Translations under genes and position numbers: made by a program
Assembly (NCBI GenBank): GCA_964410485.1
Contig: CAYPHJ010000014.1
Location: 1-62,044 of the forward strand
Direction: 5' to 3'
From: CAYPHJ01 sp964410485
Lineage (GTDB): Bacteria > Desulfobacterota > Binatia > UBA9968
Length of the DNA: 62,044 nucleotides
Part shown: positions 7,301 through 16,352 of the stretch, piece by piece
How the letters are laid out: each line of letters begins with the position of its first letter
Numbering within the stretch: position 1 is the first letter of the stretch
The notes under the pieces: generated by a model
The model's input: the letters and a program-made list of their open reading frames with translations, nothing else
Databases searched by the model: none
Told to the model about the DNA's origin: nothing

Positions 7301-8480
7301 ATTTTTGCGTGATCGGCGGCAGGCGTCGCACGGCAGCGATACCCACAAGAAACAGCACCACTGTCCCGATGGATCCGTAGACAAACACGCCGCCCAGACT
7401 AGTGAGATGCGCGATGAGGCCACCGACGGCCGGCCCCAAAATGTTTCCCAGATCGCCTGCGGAGTTGTAGATAGCGGAAGCAACCCCGCGCCGCACTTTG
7501 GTCTCATCCACGTCCTGTACCAGACCCACCGCGTTCGCCACAATCACCACGGCGCGCATAAATCCTGAGAGCACGTACACTGCCAAGATCGTCCCAAAAC
7601 CGGTGAACAACGGTATCAGCATCAGAATGGCAGATTGCAAGGGAATGCCTGCGTAGGAAAGGCCGCGATGGCCAAACTTGTTGACCACGTGACCGCTGAT
7701 TGGTCGCGTCACGGCGTTGCAGCCGGCATAAGCGGCGCGAATCACACCGATCTGCGTCAAGCTCATCCCAACCGACAAGCCGTAAAGCGAAATAAAGACT
7801 CCTCCCATCTGGTGCAGCAAGTTAAGAAACAACGCCGTGATCACTACGATAGCCAGCTCGGGTTGAAGCATCGCTTTCCAGGAGCCCTTGGCCAGACCTA
7901 TAGGTTTGTCTTTGACCTTAGTCTCCCTCCTTTCCCCCGCTCTGCCCAGCAACCAGAGCAAGGCGCAGGGTATCAATGACAAGAATGCAGCCAACTGGAA
8001 AGTAGTACCGTAGCCAAAGTGATCGGCGATCAGTCCGCCGAAAAAGTTTCCGGTGGAATATCCCAGTGCCAGAGTCCCGACGTAGTAGCCCATCGCATGG
8101 CTGCGATTTTCATCGGCTGGCAGAGAATCGACATAAAAGGCCATGTATAACGTCGTGACAGCGCCATAAGCAAAACCGTTAAGCGAATGGATAAGTGCGA
8201 AAGCCAGGCTGCCTGTGACAAAACTGTAGAGGAAGTTGGTGATGCCCATTGCCAACACCCCAAGCGCAATCAATAAACGCGCGCGGTTATGGCTGTATGC
8301 CATTCCCACGGGCAAGCGCGAGGTCAAGGCCAGCACGGGTCCGAGGGAGATCAACGTACCGATAGCGGCAACAGGAATCTGGAGATCCTGGAGAAAAGGC
8401 GGAATGATTGTCGTTGCCGAGTTACTTTGAATGGTGATAGCCACAACCGGCAGTAGGAGTTTTACCGTGCCTAGTTTCAT
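7299..8480 (-). CDS. MFS transporter
   Basis: A 393-residue major facilitator with about 12 hydrophobic segments. N-terminal half: LLLPVVAITIQSNSATTII, LGVLAMGITNFLYSF, ALIHSLNGFAYGAVTTLYMA. A central charged loop (GRAGERRETKVKDK) separates the two halves. C-terminal half contains ALFLNLLHQMGGVFISLYG and GDLGNILGPAVGGLIAHL. It is predicted to be a proton-driven permease in the inner membrane; the substrate is unknown. The start is ATG at 8480. It is divergent from the CitE-like gene (120-bp gap), which suggests uptake of a related acid, by location only. Confidence 0.88.
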   Translation of the reverse strand: MKLGTVKLLLPVVAITIQSNSATTIIPPFLQDLQIPVAAIGTLISLGPVLALTSRLPVGMAYSHNRARLLIALGVLAMGITNFLYSFVTGSLAFALIHSLNGFAYGAVTTLYMAFYVDSLPADENRSHAMGYYVGTLALGYSTGNFFGGLIADHFGYGTTFQLAAFLSLIPCALLWLLGRAGERRETKVKDKPIGLAKGSWKAMLQPELAIVVITALFLNLLHQMGGVFISLYGLSVGMSLTQIGVIRAAYAGCNAVTRPISGHVVNKFGHRGLSYAGIPLQSAILMLIPLFTGFGTILAVYVLSGFMRAVVIVANAVGLVQDVDETKVRRGVASAIYNSAGDLGNILGPAVGGLIAHLTSLGGVFVYGSIGTVVLFLVGIAAVRRLPPITQK

Positions 8481-8600
8481 ATCGTCGACTGTGTTCCACT
8501 GAATAGTTTTTTATTTATTGCGCCAAAAGCCACAAGGTGCAAACTGGGATAGACATTATCCCGAGCATACGATAATGAAGGCGCCTAGGAGACCTATCCA

Positions 8601-9485
8601 ATGGATCTGAAACGTTCATGGATGTTTGTTCCGGGCCATCGCCAAAAAATGATCGACAAGGCCCTTGGCCTTAGCAGCGATGCAATCATGTTGGACATCG
8701 AAGACGGCGTTGCGCCCAATGAGAAAGATACCGCCCGGAGACTTATCGGCGAAGCTCTTGGCCGCGAGAAAATAGCGGGGTCACCGGCGCGTTTTGTGCG
8801 CATCAACGCCATCGGCCATGCGCGCATGGACGCCGATCTCGAGGCGGTGGTGCGTCCAGGGTTAGAAGGCCTGGTGCTACCGAAGGTTGAGACTGCCGAT
8901 GAGGTTGGAAGGGTGCACGCGATGGTTGCCGCACGCGAAACGGCCCTGCGGATGGCGCCGGGGGCGGTCAGATTCCTCGTGGCGATCGAAAGCCCAAAGG
9001 GTCTATTGAATGCGCCAGCCATCGCAGCGGCTTCGCCGCGCGTTGTGGGTTTGATGTTCGGCGCGGAGGATTTCGGCCGTGAGCTAGGGTTACCGACCTC
9101 GCGTGAAGGCGAAGCGCGCGACATGATCTACGCGCGCTCCGCCCTGGTGATTGCAGCCTCTTCTGCCCATGTGCAAGCCGTGGACGGGGTCTGGGTTGAT
9201 TTAAAAGACACAGAAGGGCTCTTCGGGTTTGCGCGCCAATCGCGTCGCCTCGGATTCTCCGGAATGTCGCTGATTCACCCGGGCCAAATCGACCCGATCA
9301 ACACCATTTTCAGCCCGACGCCCGATGAAGTGAGTTATGCGGAACAGGTCGTGAACGCCTTTGAAGAAGCAAACGCGCGTGGCGACGGCTCCATTGCATT
9401 CGGTGGGCAGCTCATCGACCGCCCTATCGTGGAGCGCGCGCGGCGCACCATCGAGCTGGCACGATCTCTCGGAGTGTCCAAGTAG
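8601..9485 (+). CDS. HpcH/HpaI aldolase/citrate lyase family protein (CitE-like)
   Basis: A 294-residue TIM-barrel lyase of the CitE/malyl-CoA lyase family, which cleaves or forms C-C bonds of 3-hydroxyacyl (thio)esters with Mg2+. Motifs in order: SWMFVPGHRQKMIDKA, IMLDIEDGVAPNEK, FVRINAIGH, GLVLPKVE, FLVAIESPKGL (Glu ligand), GLMFGAEDFGRELG (Asp ligand), and SLIHPGQIDPIN near the C-terminus. The start is ATG at 8601 with CTAGGAG upstream. An aldehyde dehydrogenase follows on the same strand 110 bp later. With CoA-transferase and MaoC genes nearby this fits a CoA-transferase/hydratase/lyase route for a branched dicarboxylate; that is inference. Confidence 0.92.
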   Translation: MDLKRSWMFVPGHRQKMIDKALGLSSDAIMLDIEDGVAPNEKDTARRLIGEALGREKIAGSPARFVRINAIGHARMDADLEAVVRPGLEGLVLPKVETADEVGRVHAMVAARETALRMAPGAVRFLVAIESPKGLLNAPAIAAASPRVVGLMFGAEDFGRELGLPTSREGEARDMIYARSALVIAASSAHVQAVDGVWVDLKDTEGLFGFARQSRRLGFSGMSLIHPGQIDPINTIFSPTPDEVSYAEQVVNAFEEANARGDGSIAFGGQLIDRPIVERARRTIELARSLGVSK

Positions 9486-9595
9486 CTTGACGCGCCCGGG
9501 ACACCCATTACAGGGCGCCCGGAAAGGCTTAGAAACTTCTACAAGCTATTTTACTATCAGCTAATCGAAAAAGGATATTGAACCGAGGAGTTTTT

Positions 9596-11065
9596 ATGCA
9601 CACAGGGTCTTACGTGAATGGCCAATGGTTCCACCCCAAATCCAACAGGTTGGTGCGCAACATCAACCCGGCGGATCTAACCGATGTGATCGGCGAGTTC
9701 CCGGCTGCAAGCGCTGAGGACGTGCAGCGAGCGATCGAGGCGGCACAGGCGGCATTTCGGAGTTGGAGGAAAACGCCCGGCCCGGAGCGCGGCCGCGTGC
9801 TTTGGCGTTCCGCGGACATCGCCCGGCGGCGCGCTGACGAGATTGCGCGTACGCTCACCCGTGAGGAAGGCAAGGTGCTGAAGGAGGCTAAAGGCGAGGT
9901 CATGAAAGGAATTTCACTGCTGGAGTTCTACGCCGGCGAAGGCTTCCGGATGCAAGGAAAGACGCTTCCTTCGGAAGCGCGCGACACCTTTACGTATACG
10001 ATCCGCCGTCCACTCGGCGTAGTCGGGTTGATCGCGCCATGGAATTTTCCGTGGGCCATTCCTGTGTGGAAATCAGCCCCGGCTCTGGTTGCTGGAAACA
10101 CGGTCGTGTTTAAACCTGCGGAGCTGACGCCGGCAACGGCGACTTTGCTCGCGGAAATCTACGAAGAGGCGGGCGTCCCCGCCGGCGTATTCAACATGCT
10201 GGTGGGATCCGGCTCCGTCGTAGGCGAAGCCATCGTCAACTCTCCTGTAGTCCGCGCAATCTCCTTCACCGGTTCCAATGAAGTTGGCGGCGCGCTATAC
10301 GCCAAAGCAGCTGAGCGTGGCGCCAAAGTCACCTGTGAAATGGGCGGCAAGAATGCCGTGATCGTCATGGACGATGCCGATCTGGACAAAGCAGCGGTTG
10401 CCATTCATGGCGGCGCCTTTGGCTCCACGGGCCAGCGCTGCACGGCGACATCTCGGGTCATTGCCAACCCGGCAATCAAAGACCAGCTCGTTGAGCGGCT
10501 CGTAGCCGCCGCAAATAAGATCAAAGTTGGCCCAGGACTGGATGAGTCTGTCGACATGGGACCTGCTGTCGACGAAAAGCAGTGGAATACCGACATGGAG
10601 TACATCAAAGTCGGCCAGCGTGAAGGCGCCCGTGTCGTTTTCGGCGGCAACCAGCCAGCGCGTTTCGACAAGGGTTACTTCGTCGAGCCGGTCATCTTTG
10701 ACAATGTCGGACCAACCATGCGCGTCTTCAAAGAAGAGATTTTCGGTCCCGTGCTTTCGGTAAGCACGGCAGGGAGTTTAGAGGAAGCGCTGCAATTCGC
10801 CAACGGCGTTGAGTATGGGCTGACGACCTCCATCTTCACAGAGAATATCGATACGGTCATGAACTTCGTTGAAGAGGTTGAAACCGGCATGATCCACGTC
10901 AACGAGCCGACGATTGGCGGCGAGGCGCAACTCCCGTTTGGCGGCACTAAAGCTACCGGCGTGGGCGAGCGCGAAATGGCAGAGGAGGGACTAAACTTTT
11001 TTACGGAATTGAAAACTGTTTTTATCAACTACTCGGGTAGGGCCGAGCGGCTAATGATCCGCTAG
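9596..11065 (+). CDS. NAD(P)+-dependent aldehyde dehydrogenase
   Basis: An ALDH superfamily enzyme of 489 residues. It has GVVGLIAPWNFPWAIPVWKS with the oxyanion Asn (residue 150), the cofactor segment VVFKPAELTPATA, the TGSNEVG turn, general-base Glu248 in CEMGGKNAVIV, and nucleophile Cys282 in STGQRCTATSR. EEIFGPVLSV and the C-terminal EAQLPFGGTKATGVGERE are typical of the semialdehyde/2,5-dioxovalerate dehydrogenase group. ATG at 9596 is preferred to TTG at 9578 because CCGAGGAG is placed correctly before it. Complete and catalytically intact; the substrate is uncertain. Confidence 0.95.
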   Translation: MHTGSYVNGQWFHPKSNRLVRNINPADLTDVIGEFPAASAEDVQRAIEAAQAAFRSWRKTPGPERGRVLWRSADIARRRADEIARTLTREEGKVLKEAKGEVMKGISLLEFYAGEGFRMQGKTLPSEARDTFTYTIRRPLGVVGLIAPWNFPWAIPVWKSAPALVAGNTVVFKPAELTPATATLLAEIYEEAGVPAGVFNMLVGSGSVVGEAIVNSPVVRAISFTGSNEVGGALYAKAAERGAKVTCEMGGKNAVIVMDDADLDKAAVAIHGGAFGSTGQRCTATSRVIANPAIKDQLVERLVAAANKIKVGPGLDESVDMGPAVDEKQWNTDMEYIKVGQREGARVVFGGNQPARFDKGYFVEPVIFDNVGPTMRVFKEEIFGPVLSVSTAGSLEEALQFANGVEYGLTTSIFTENIDTVMNFVEEVETGMIHVNEPTIGGEAQLPFGGTKATGVGEREMAEEGLNFFTELKTVFINYSGRAERLMIR

Positions 11066-11193
11066 GCAGGCTGACTGAAAAAGCCTCATAGGCTTCGTTG
11101 CACTCAATCGCCTCGTTCCGACGTACCATCGGAGTACGCCTCCACTCGTCGATTCATCGCGCGCCTCGCCTCTAAGACTTTTTGAGCAGCCTG
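11066..11193. repeat. D-like inverted-repeat element
   Basis: A ~128-bp element whose ends resemble the D MITE: CAGGCTGACTGAAAAAGCCT at the left and GACTTTTTGAGCAGCCTGC at the right, imperfect inverted repeats. The interior contains GTACCATCGGAGTAC and TCGCCTCGTTCC. It lies between the ALDH and VOC genes, which converge on it, and could act as a bidirectional hairpin terminator. Confidence 0.6.
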
Positions 11194-11211
11194 CGATCCA
11201 CGAATTGACAG

Positions 11212-11601
11212 CTAGGATTTTTCCTTTTCGACCGGAGCGGCGCCGATCCAGTGGCCGACGTCAACGATGATTCCCTCCGGCCCCACGAACTTGTCTTCAT
11301 AGTACGCCGTTCCCAGATTGACGGTGCCGGCCTTCTTGGCGCCTGCGGCTTCCATCATGCGAAAAGCCTCCTCATCGTTTTCCGCCGTGAAGCCGATATG
11401 ATCAATGCCGGCGCGCTTCTGTTGGCCCTCCGGCATTCCCGCACCGAGAGGGAGAACGGTGATGTTCACCGTGCCATCGGACAGGTCAATCGCATTGTTT
11501 TTCCGTTTTTGTTTGATTGTCATCCCGAGCGCGTGGACGAAGAAATTCGCCATCGCATCGACGTCTGTAGCCCGGTAGGCGATGTGTCTGATTTTTGCCA
11601 T
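11212..11601 (-). CDS. VOC family protein (glyoxalase/dioxygenase fold)
   Basis: A 129-residue vicinal oxygen chelate protein with two beta-alpha-beta-beta-beta modules. It has IRHIAYRATDVDAMANFFVH (first metal-ligand His of RHIAYR), IDHIGFTAENDEEAFRMMEA (second His) and FVGPEGIIVDVGHWIG (C-terminal ligand region). The length suits an unfused single-domain homodimer. The start ATG is preceded by GAAGGGGAGAAG. Repeat B copy 1 begins 20 bp upstream of the start, so the repeat lies in the 5-prime leader or promoter region. Function could be glyoxalase/epimerase-like or resistance; not resolvable. Confidence 0.85.
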   Translation of the reverse strand: MAKIRHIAYRATDVDAMANFFVHALGMTIKQKRKNNAIDLSDGTVNITVLPLGAGMPEGQQKRAGIDHIGFTAENDEEAFRMMEAAGAKKAGTVNLGTAYYEDKFVGPEGIIVDVGHWIGAAPVEKEKS

Positions 11602-12092
11602 GATCGCTTCTCCCCTTCTTCAAAAATTGAACTTATGCAAAACTCAGTCACCCGCTTGAAAAGAAAATCCCCCGGTCCTGCGGCCCGCCCCCTTTGCAAA
11701 GGGGGCTATTGGGGGATTTGATCAGCGCTTGTTCCATCCTGCCGCAGCCGTTCTGTGTCTGAAAGCTGCTTTTCATTCTCTGTGGGCGAACGTAAGATCA
11801 TGAAACACTTCGTACTACTATGCCTGAGAATTTTCGCGGGACGCGCAAACCTTCTGAGGCAAGGATTATGACGTCTCAATCAACAAGTAAGTATCATTTG
11901 CACCACGAAGCTCACGAAGGGCGCGAAGCTCGGATCAGGGGTTTCGAAAAAACATACTGTCTTCCTTCGTGGTCTTCGTGCCTTCGTGGTGAACTCTTTT
12001 TCCCATTTGGTTGCGGCTCTGCCGCGCTAGGGTACGGTGTGGTTCGTTCACGCACGCAAATTCGACAACACGCCGCTCGATTCCCGGTCAGC
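11602..12092. other. Repeat-rich intergenic region
   Basis: Holds repeat B copy 1 (11622-11809), a CACCACGAAG...CTTCGTGGTG inverted pair (about 11900-11993), and a copy of the scattered repeat C ending in TTGCGGCTCTGCCGCGCTAGG (about 11985-12034). No gene. Confidence 0.5.
11622..11809. repeat. Palindromic repeat B, copy 1
   Basis: A ~188-bp element that shares the core of repeat A (AAAATCCCCCGG...GGGGGATTT, core about 11663-11719) but has different arms. The left arm has AAAATTGAACTTATGCAAAACTC. The right arm has GATCAGCGCTTGTTCCATCC, GCCGTTCTGTGTCTGA and ATGAAACACT. The only other copy is 42781-42966. Both copies lie immediately upstream of a minus-strand gene. Confidence 0.88.
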
Positions 12093-12596
12093 TTAGCCGC
12101 CGTAAAACACCTTGTCTCCGAGATCCCTCAAGGCCAGCGTTATATCGTCGGGACGGCCCGATACTTGCGCCTTGACCCCGGCGTCCTGCACCTCGCCCAC
12201 GAAAATCGAATGGTCACCCCGTTCAATCGTATCGATCAGTTTGCATTCGACGAAAGCGGGAGCGTTCTCGAGGATCGGCGCGCCGAAAGTACCCTTGCGA
12301 AACGGCTCGCCGCCTATGCTGTTTCCCTCCCTGTCCAGCGACTTGAAGAACGTAAAAGCCTGCCCCTTCTGGTCCTTTCCCAACACGTTCAAGCCAAATA
12401 CACCGCTCTCTTTGATAATCGAATGAGCATTGGAGTCCGCTTTGACGCCGACCACCACCAACGGCGGCTGAAACGCAGCCTGCGTAACCCAGTTAACTGT
12501 CGCGGCCGTTACCTTGCCGTCTTTGTTCTCTGCCGTCAGAACGTACAACCCATATGGAATCATCCGCAGCGCGGTTTTTTTCGCAGCTTCATCCAT
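12093..12596 (-). CDS. Flavin reductase family protein
   Basis: A 167-residue FMN-binding split-barrel protein of the flavin reductase-like family. It has an N-terminal helix (MDEAAKKTALRMIPYGLYVL), strands GKVTAATVNWVTQAAFQPPL and VGVKADSNAHSIIKES with the FMN-phosphate region, FGLNVLGKDQKGQAFTFF, and C-terminal HSIFVGEVQDAGVKA. Such proteins supply reduced flavin to monooxygenases or act as flavin:NAD(P)H reductases. The start ATG follows a GAAAGGAAACC Shine-Dalgarno. No partner monooxygenase is adjacent. Confidence 0.85.
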   Translation of the reverse strand: MDEAAKKTALRMIPYGLYVLTAENKDGKVTAATVNWVTQAAFQPPLVVVGVKADSNAHSIIKESGVFGLNVLGKDQKGQAFTFFKSLDREGNSIGGEPFRKGTFGAPILENAPAFVECKLIDTIERGDHSIFVGEVQDAGVKAQVSGRPDDITLALRDLGDKVFYGG

Positions 12597-12670
12597 CTCA
12601 AGGTTTCCTTTCTGCTGGATATTCTCACAACTACCATGCTGATTCTATGGAAGAGAGACTGCCGGTGCAA

Positions 12671-12757
12671 GTAGACGACCGCGGACGGCCGACCATGGAC
12701 CATATACCATATGAAGAGGACCGTGGACCGCCGACCGAAGACCGCGTGACACCGACA
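12671..12757. repeat. GACCG word array
   Basis: Imperfect repeats of GACCG/GACCGAAGACC-type words surround GACCATGGACCATATACCATATG. Related arrays are at 57716-57800 and 41857-41883. Confidence 0.5.
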
Positions 12758-12798
12758 ATCCCGCTCACCGCAATCGAGCCATCTGTCTCAGCGTTGTC

Positions 12799-13374
12799 TC
12801 AAACTAATCTGAATGCCAAGATGACGTACGTCTGTCTGTTCACCGCGAACTCTCCGACTTCTGTCATGCCGAGACCCGCGACATGCGCTTGCAAAGAATG
12901 CGGATTATTGCGCGCGACAAAAGCGACGCCGATCTCATAGCGCTCGGCGAGATCGTGTGTTTGTGCCTCGTAGAGCCCGCGCAGGAGTCCCTGGCCCCGA
13001 TATTGCCGACTGATGCAGACCGGGCCGTAACAATAACTGCTATAAGAGATCAGCGGCCTTTGCTCGAAGTAAACGCGCGCATAGCTTTCGAACATCTTGG
13101 CGAGCACCGGGGAGCCATGGTTGAATTCATTTCGAAAGGCACACAGGTATCCCGCGATCTCCGAATCGTTAACAGCAACCGTAATGCCCAAATCCTGCGC
13201 CATTTCATCAACCTGGGCATGGGTGAATTCAGCGGAAAGAAAACCTTGCGAAAGCTCTTCCTGAGAAAGGTTGCCGACGTAGTTGGCGGCCTGAAGCCGG
13301 AGAATTCCCGCGTAGTCTTCGGGTCGGGCGCGTCGGTAGGCAATCGAAGGCATATGCCGCATAACCGGCCGCAT
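12799..13374 (-). CDS. GNAT family N-acetyltransferase
   Basis: A 191-residue GNAT-fold protein that would transfer acetyl from acetyl-CoA to an amine. IAYRRARPEDYAGILRLQAA is the first strand-helix and VAVNDSEIAGYLCAF the beta-hairpin. GPVCISRQYRGQGLLRGLYE carries the R-x-x-G-x-G acetyl-CoA loop, and VAFVARNNPHSLQAHVAGLGM is the N-P-x-S-x-x-x-H element. ATG at 13374 is used rather than TTG at 13377: the upstream membrane-protein gene ends TGATG, sharing the A with this start, so translation is coupled. Later ATGs (codons 5 and 8) are possible. Substrate unknown. Confidence 0.87.
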   Translation of the reverse strand: MRPVMRHMPSIAYRRARPEDYAGILRLQAANYVGNLSQEELSQGFLSAEFTHAQVDEMAQDLGITVAVNDSEIAGYLCAFRNEFNHGSPVLAKMFESYARVYFEQRPLISYSSYCYGPVCISRQYRGQGLLRGLYEAQTHDLAERYEIGVAFVARNNPHSLQAHVAGLGMTEVGEFAVNRQTYVILAFRLV

Positions 13375-13991
13375 CAACGCCGATCCTCTACCTCGGGTTC
13401 TCTGTCATTGGTGTGCCCGGGCCAACCTGTAGTAACAGCCGGCGGTCTGAGCCCGGCGGCTGATTTTATTATCTCCGCCACATAGCCACCCAAGGCACCG
13501 GCTGGAATGATCGCAACAACAGATAGCGCCCTGAACCACTCCGGGAACTCGATCGTCTCCCCAAATAGAGCCTGCTCCAAAAATGAAAGAAGCAGAGAGC
13601 CAGCTCCCACCAGTGCGCCGTGCTTGACTTCAAGGCCGGTAGCTTTCCATCCCGCAACCACTCCGCCCACAGCCGTAGCCAATGTTCCGATCACAAAAAC
13701 AACCATGAGGCCTTCAGTTGAAGTCATAAAGGCCATAATTTTGTCGACAGACTCAGCTGAGGTCATGTATTCCATGACCTTCTCGATCGAGACGTCACCT
13801 TCGTTTGACATCTCATACGCGACATACGCCAAGAAGAATGCCTGAAACGCGACGTAAGTAACGATAAAATCCACCACCACACCGATAATGATAGGGCGGA
13901 TTTCGACCCCGGTAAAAAAGCCCGTGGGCCCAACCGGAGGTGGCGGTTGAGTTGCCGTTTGCCGTGGGTCAGTTTGCATGCGCGAGTTCAT
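13374..13991 (-). CDS. Hypothetical four-pass membrane protein
   Basis: A 205-residue protein with no recognisable family. A Pro-rich N-terminus (QPPPPVGPTG) precedes four probable membrane segments: ~33-58 (IIIGVVVDFIVTYVAFQAFF), ~93-114 (LMVVFVIGTLATAVGGVVAG), ~123-142 (GALVGAGSLLLSFLEQALF) and ~150-172 (RALSVVAIIPAGALGGYVAE). The acidic stretch between segments 1 and 2 contains a repeated phrase (VMEYMTSAESVDK, IMAFMTSTEG). The tail is hydrophilic. Its stop overlaps the GNAT start (TGATG), so the two form an operon. Function unknown. Confidence 0.75.
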   Translation of the reverse strand: MNSRMQTDPRQTATQPPPPVGPTGFFTGVEIRPIIIGVVVDFIVTYVAFQAFFLAYVAYEMSNEGDVSIEKVMEYMTSAESVDKIMAFMTSTEGLMVVFVIGTLATAVGGVVAGWKATGLEVKHGALVGAGSLLLSFLEQALFGETIEFPEWFRALSVVAIIPAGALGGYVAEIIKSAAGLRPPAVTTGWPGHTNDREPEVEDRR

Positions 13992-14480
13992 TGTTGTTGC
14001 GGCTATGCAAGTTCCTGTCGTTAGCGCAGTATCATAATATGACTGTTGACTCCTTGAGATCTCGAAGTCCCTTTTGCGCCTCCTATGAAAATGTGACTAC
14101 ACACAAATCCCCCGGTCCTGCGGCCGGCCCCCTTTGACAAAGGGGGCTATTGGGGGATTTATGGGAGTCATGGAAACCACTGCGAGCTCACTTTCATCCG
14201 CTGTGTTGTACCTTTGGTATATGAATGAATTATTTTGGTTGCCGTTTTTGCCGTTAGCTGGTCGGGCTTCGCAGCCAACCGGCTGTTCTCCGATTGACCC
14301 CAGGGCTTCAGACCAAAAAATAGCTTTTCAGATAGGTGAAAGGCAAACGCAACTCGGAGGCGGAGTCGCGATGAGTACTGAACCGAACGGCGGCGAACCC
14401 CTACTCAACTATCCTTTTAACTTCCCGGTGTGCGGCTGATGGACTCTCATCGCTCTCACGTCTGGCGAAAACCGGCACGG
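13992..14480. other. Intergenic region with repeat A copy 3
   Basis: Contains repeat A copy 3 (14083-14235). The remaining ~245 bp before the TPP enzyme gene shows no ORF or structure I can support. Confidence 0.5.
14083..14235. repeat. Palindromic repeat A, copy 3
   Basis: Left arm CCTATGAAAATGTGACTACA, core AAATCCCCCGG...GGGGGATTT (inner loop TTTGACAAAG), right arm TTTCATCCGCTGTGTTGTAC...TATATGAATGAATTATT. Its left arm (TGTGACTACACAC) is shared with copy 5, defining a sub-variant. TTTTGCGCCTC precedes it, as in copies 4 and 5. Confidence 0.9.
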
Positions 14481-16262
14481 TCATCTCATTTGGCACACCA
14501 CATCCACTAGCGCCGGCTTTCCATCCTTGACCACCTTGACTGCCTCCCTGAGCGTCTTGATCAAATCTTTCGGTTCGGTAATCGGGCCGGCGCCCCAACA
14601 GCCATAGGTACGCGCCATGGCACCGAAGTCAACTTCCGGGTCTTCGATGCGAATGCCAATCGTCTTGTTTTCAACCGGACGATTGCGCACGATCGCGATG
14701 CGTTCCTGATGCTCCTCATCATTGAAGTAGGAACGATTGCTGCACACGACGATCAGCAATGGAATCTTGTGATGCACGGCGGTCCATAGACCGCTCACAG
14801 TGAACAGGAGGCAACCATCCGGCTGTATGTCAACGCAAAACTTGCCGGAGCCTTTGAGGGCCAGGGCGGCACCGAGCGAAGCCGGCAGGCCATAGCCCAA
14901 CCCGCCCCCCTTGTATTTACCAAGAATTTGGTTGAACTTGACCGCGGGCAGGTAAAAATTTTCCTTTCCCCCCGAGGTACCATTGGTCAGCACCCAATCT
15001 TCTCCTTTCAATGCTTCGGCCAGCTCGCCATAGAGACGCGTCATGGAAACCGGCTTCTCATCCCACTTGGTTTTGCTTTCCTTTTCGAGGGAAGCCTTCT
15101 TGTCTTCGTAGATTTTTCCCCAATCCGCGCGTCGCTTGTCGATGTCGCCGCTCAATTGGCTCAGTTTCTTCTCCGCCTTGAGCCGCCGCACCAGCTCGGG
15201 CAGGAACACCGAAGTGTCCGCCATGATCATCAGGTCCGCTTCCCTCAACTTGTTAAAATCCGTCGCCCAGGCCCGTACTAGCAGGTCGTCGAGCGCCACG
15301 TTGATGATCTTCGTGGTGGGCGAGAGCAGCGGTGTAGGCCTGCGATTGCCCCGTTCTTGAGCTCTCTTGGTGGTTGCCCCTTCGAGATCCGGCACATCCA
15401 ATGCCAAAATAAGGTCCGCCTGGGGAATCACCTTGTCGCTCTGGCCCGTGAGATTGAGCGGGTTATGCACCGGAAAATTGAATCTGCCGAACTGATCCAG
15501 CACAGGCATCGCAAGAAGCTCTACAAGTTCGCTCAATGCCCTGAATCCAGCCTCTCTCCTTCCCGTCTGATCGGCGATGATAATGGGCTTTTTAGCCTCG
15601 ACCAGCCAGCGAATCGTTTTTTCGAAGCCCTCCTCCGGCGCTTGCAGCGGAAGTGGAGCCGGGTAGCGCTCCAGCGATGGAAAGTTCACCTCGCGTTCGA
15701 GCTGTTTTTCCTGCACATCGCCATCATAACAAAGGTACACCGGACCCATGGGATCAGTGGTGGCAAGCCGGTAGGCTCGGATGAAAGAATCCGGCACCGC
15801 CTCAACACTGGCGGGCTGGTCGTCCCATTTAACGAAATCCCGGACGAAATTGCCTTGAACCAGAGCCGTATGTACCCAATCGATCCATGGGCGCCGATTG
15901 GCCGTATCCATCGGGCCCGTGCCGCCCATAACAATGACTGGAAGCCGGTCGGCCCATGCGTTGTAAATGGCCATCGCAGCGTGCTGCAGACCGACGACGT
16001 TGTGCACTGCCGCGCCCATGGGTCTGCCGGTTGCCCTGGCGTAGCCGTGTGCCAACGCCACGCAGATCTCTTCATGCGTGCAGAGCACGATCTCTGGCCG
16101 GGCATTGCCGCCATAGTTCACCAGTGAATCGTGTAGCCCGCGAAACGTGGCGCCGGGATTCAGCGCGACGTATTCGATTTCAAAGGCCTTTAACAGATCG
16201 ACGATAACATCCGAGCCCCACTCAGCGCGGGGCTTTTCTGCCATTCGTTGCGCTTTCGCCAT
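14481..16262 (-). CDS. Thiamine pyrophosphate-dependent enzyme (acetolactate synthase-like)
   Basis: A 593-residue TPP enzyme with the three-domain acetohydroxyacid synthase/benzoylformate decarboxylase plan. The N-terminal PYR domain has VALNPGATFRGLHDSL and CTHEEICVALAHGYARATG, where Glu64 is the cofactor-activating glutamate. The middle domain has KPIIIADQTGRREAGFRALS. The C-terminal PP domain has GGGLGYGLPASLGAALAL, and the TPP/Mg motif in variant form (QPDGCLLFTVSGLW ... CSNRSYFND). It lacks obvious FAD-binding hallmarks, so decarboxylase or lyase activity is as likely as acetolactate synthesis. ATG start. Monocistronic. Confidence 0.9.
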   Translation of the reverse strand: MAKAQRMAEKPRAEWGSDVIVDLLKAFEIEYVALNPGATFRGLHDSLVNYGGNARPEIVLCTHEEICVALAHGYARATGRPMGAAVHNVVGLQHAAMAIYNAWADRLPVIVMGGTGPMDTANRRPWIDWVHTALVQGNFVRDFVKWDDQPASVEAVPDSFIRAYRLATTDPMGPVYLCYDGDVQEKQLEREVNFPSLERYPAPLPLQAPEEGFEKTIRWLVEAKKPIIIADQTGRREAGFRALSELVELLAMPVLDQFGRFNFPVHNPLNLTGQSDKVIPQADLILALDVPDLEGATTKRAQERGNRRPTPLLSPTTKIINVALDDLLVRAWATDFNKLREADLMIMADTSVFLPELVRRLKAEKKLSQLSGDIDKRRADWGKIYEDKKASLEKESKTKWDEKPVSMTRLYGELAEALKGEDWVLTNGTSGGKENFYLPAVKFNQILGKYKGGGLGYGLPASLGAALALKGSGKFCVDIQPDGCLLFTVSGLWTAVHHKIPLLIVVCSNRSYFNDEEHQERIAIVRNRPVENKTIGIRIEDPEVDFGAMARTYGCWGAGPITEPKDLIKTLREAVKVVKDGKPALVDVVCQMR

Positions 16263-16352
16263 GAGTAAACTTCGTCTCTGAATCTCTCAACTTGTCCGAC
16301 CATATGCGACTGATAAGGACGACGCAAGCGGGATTACAACGAAGCAATCGCG

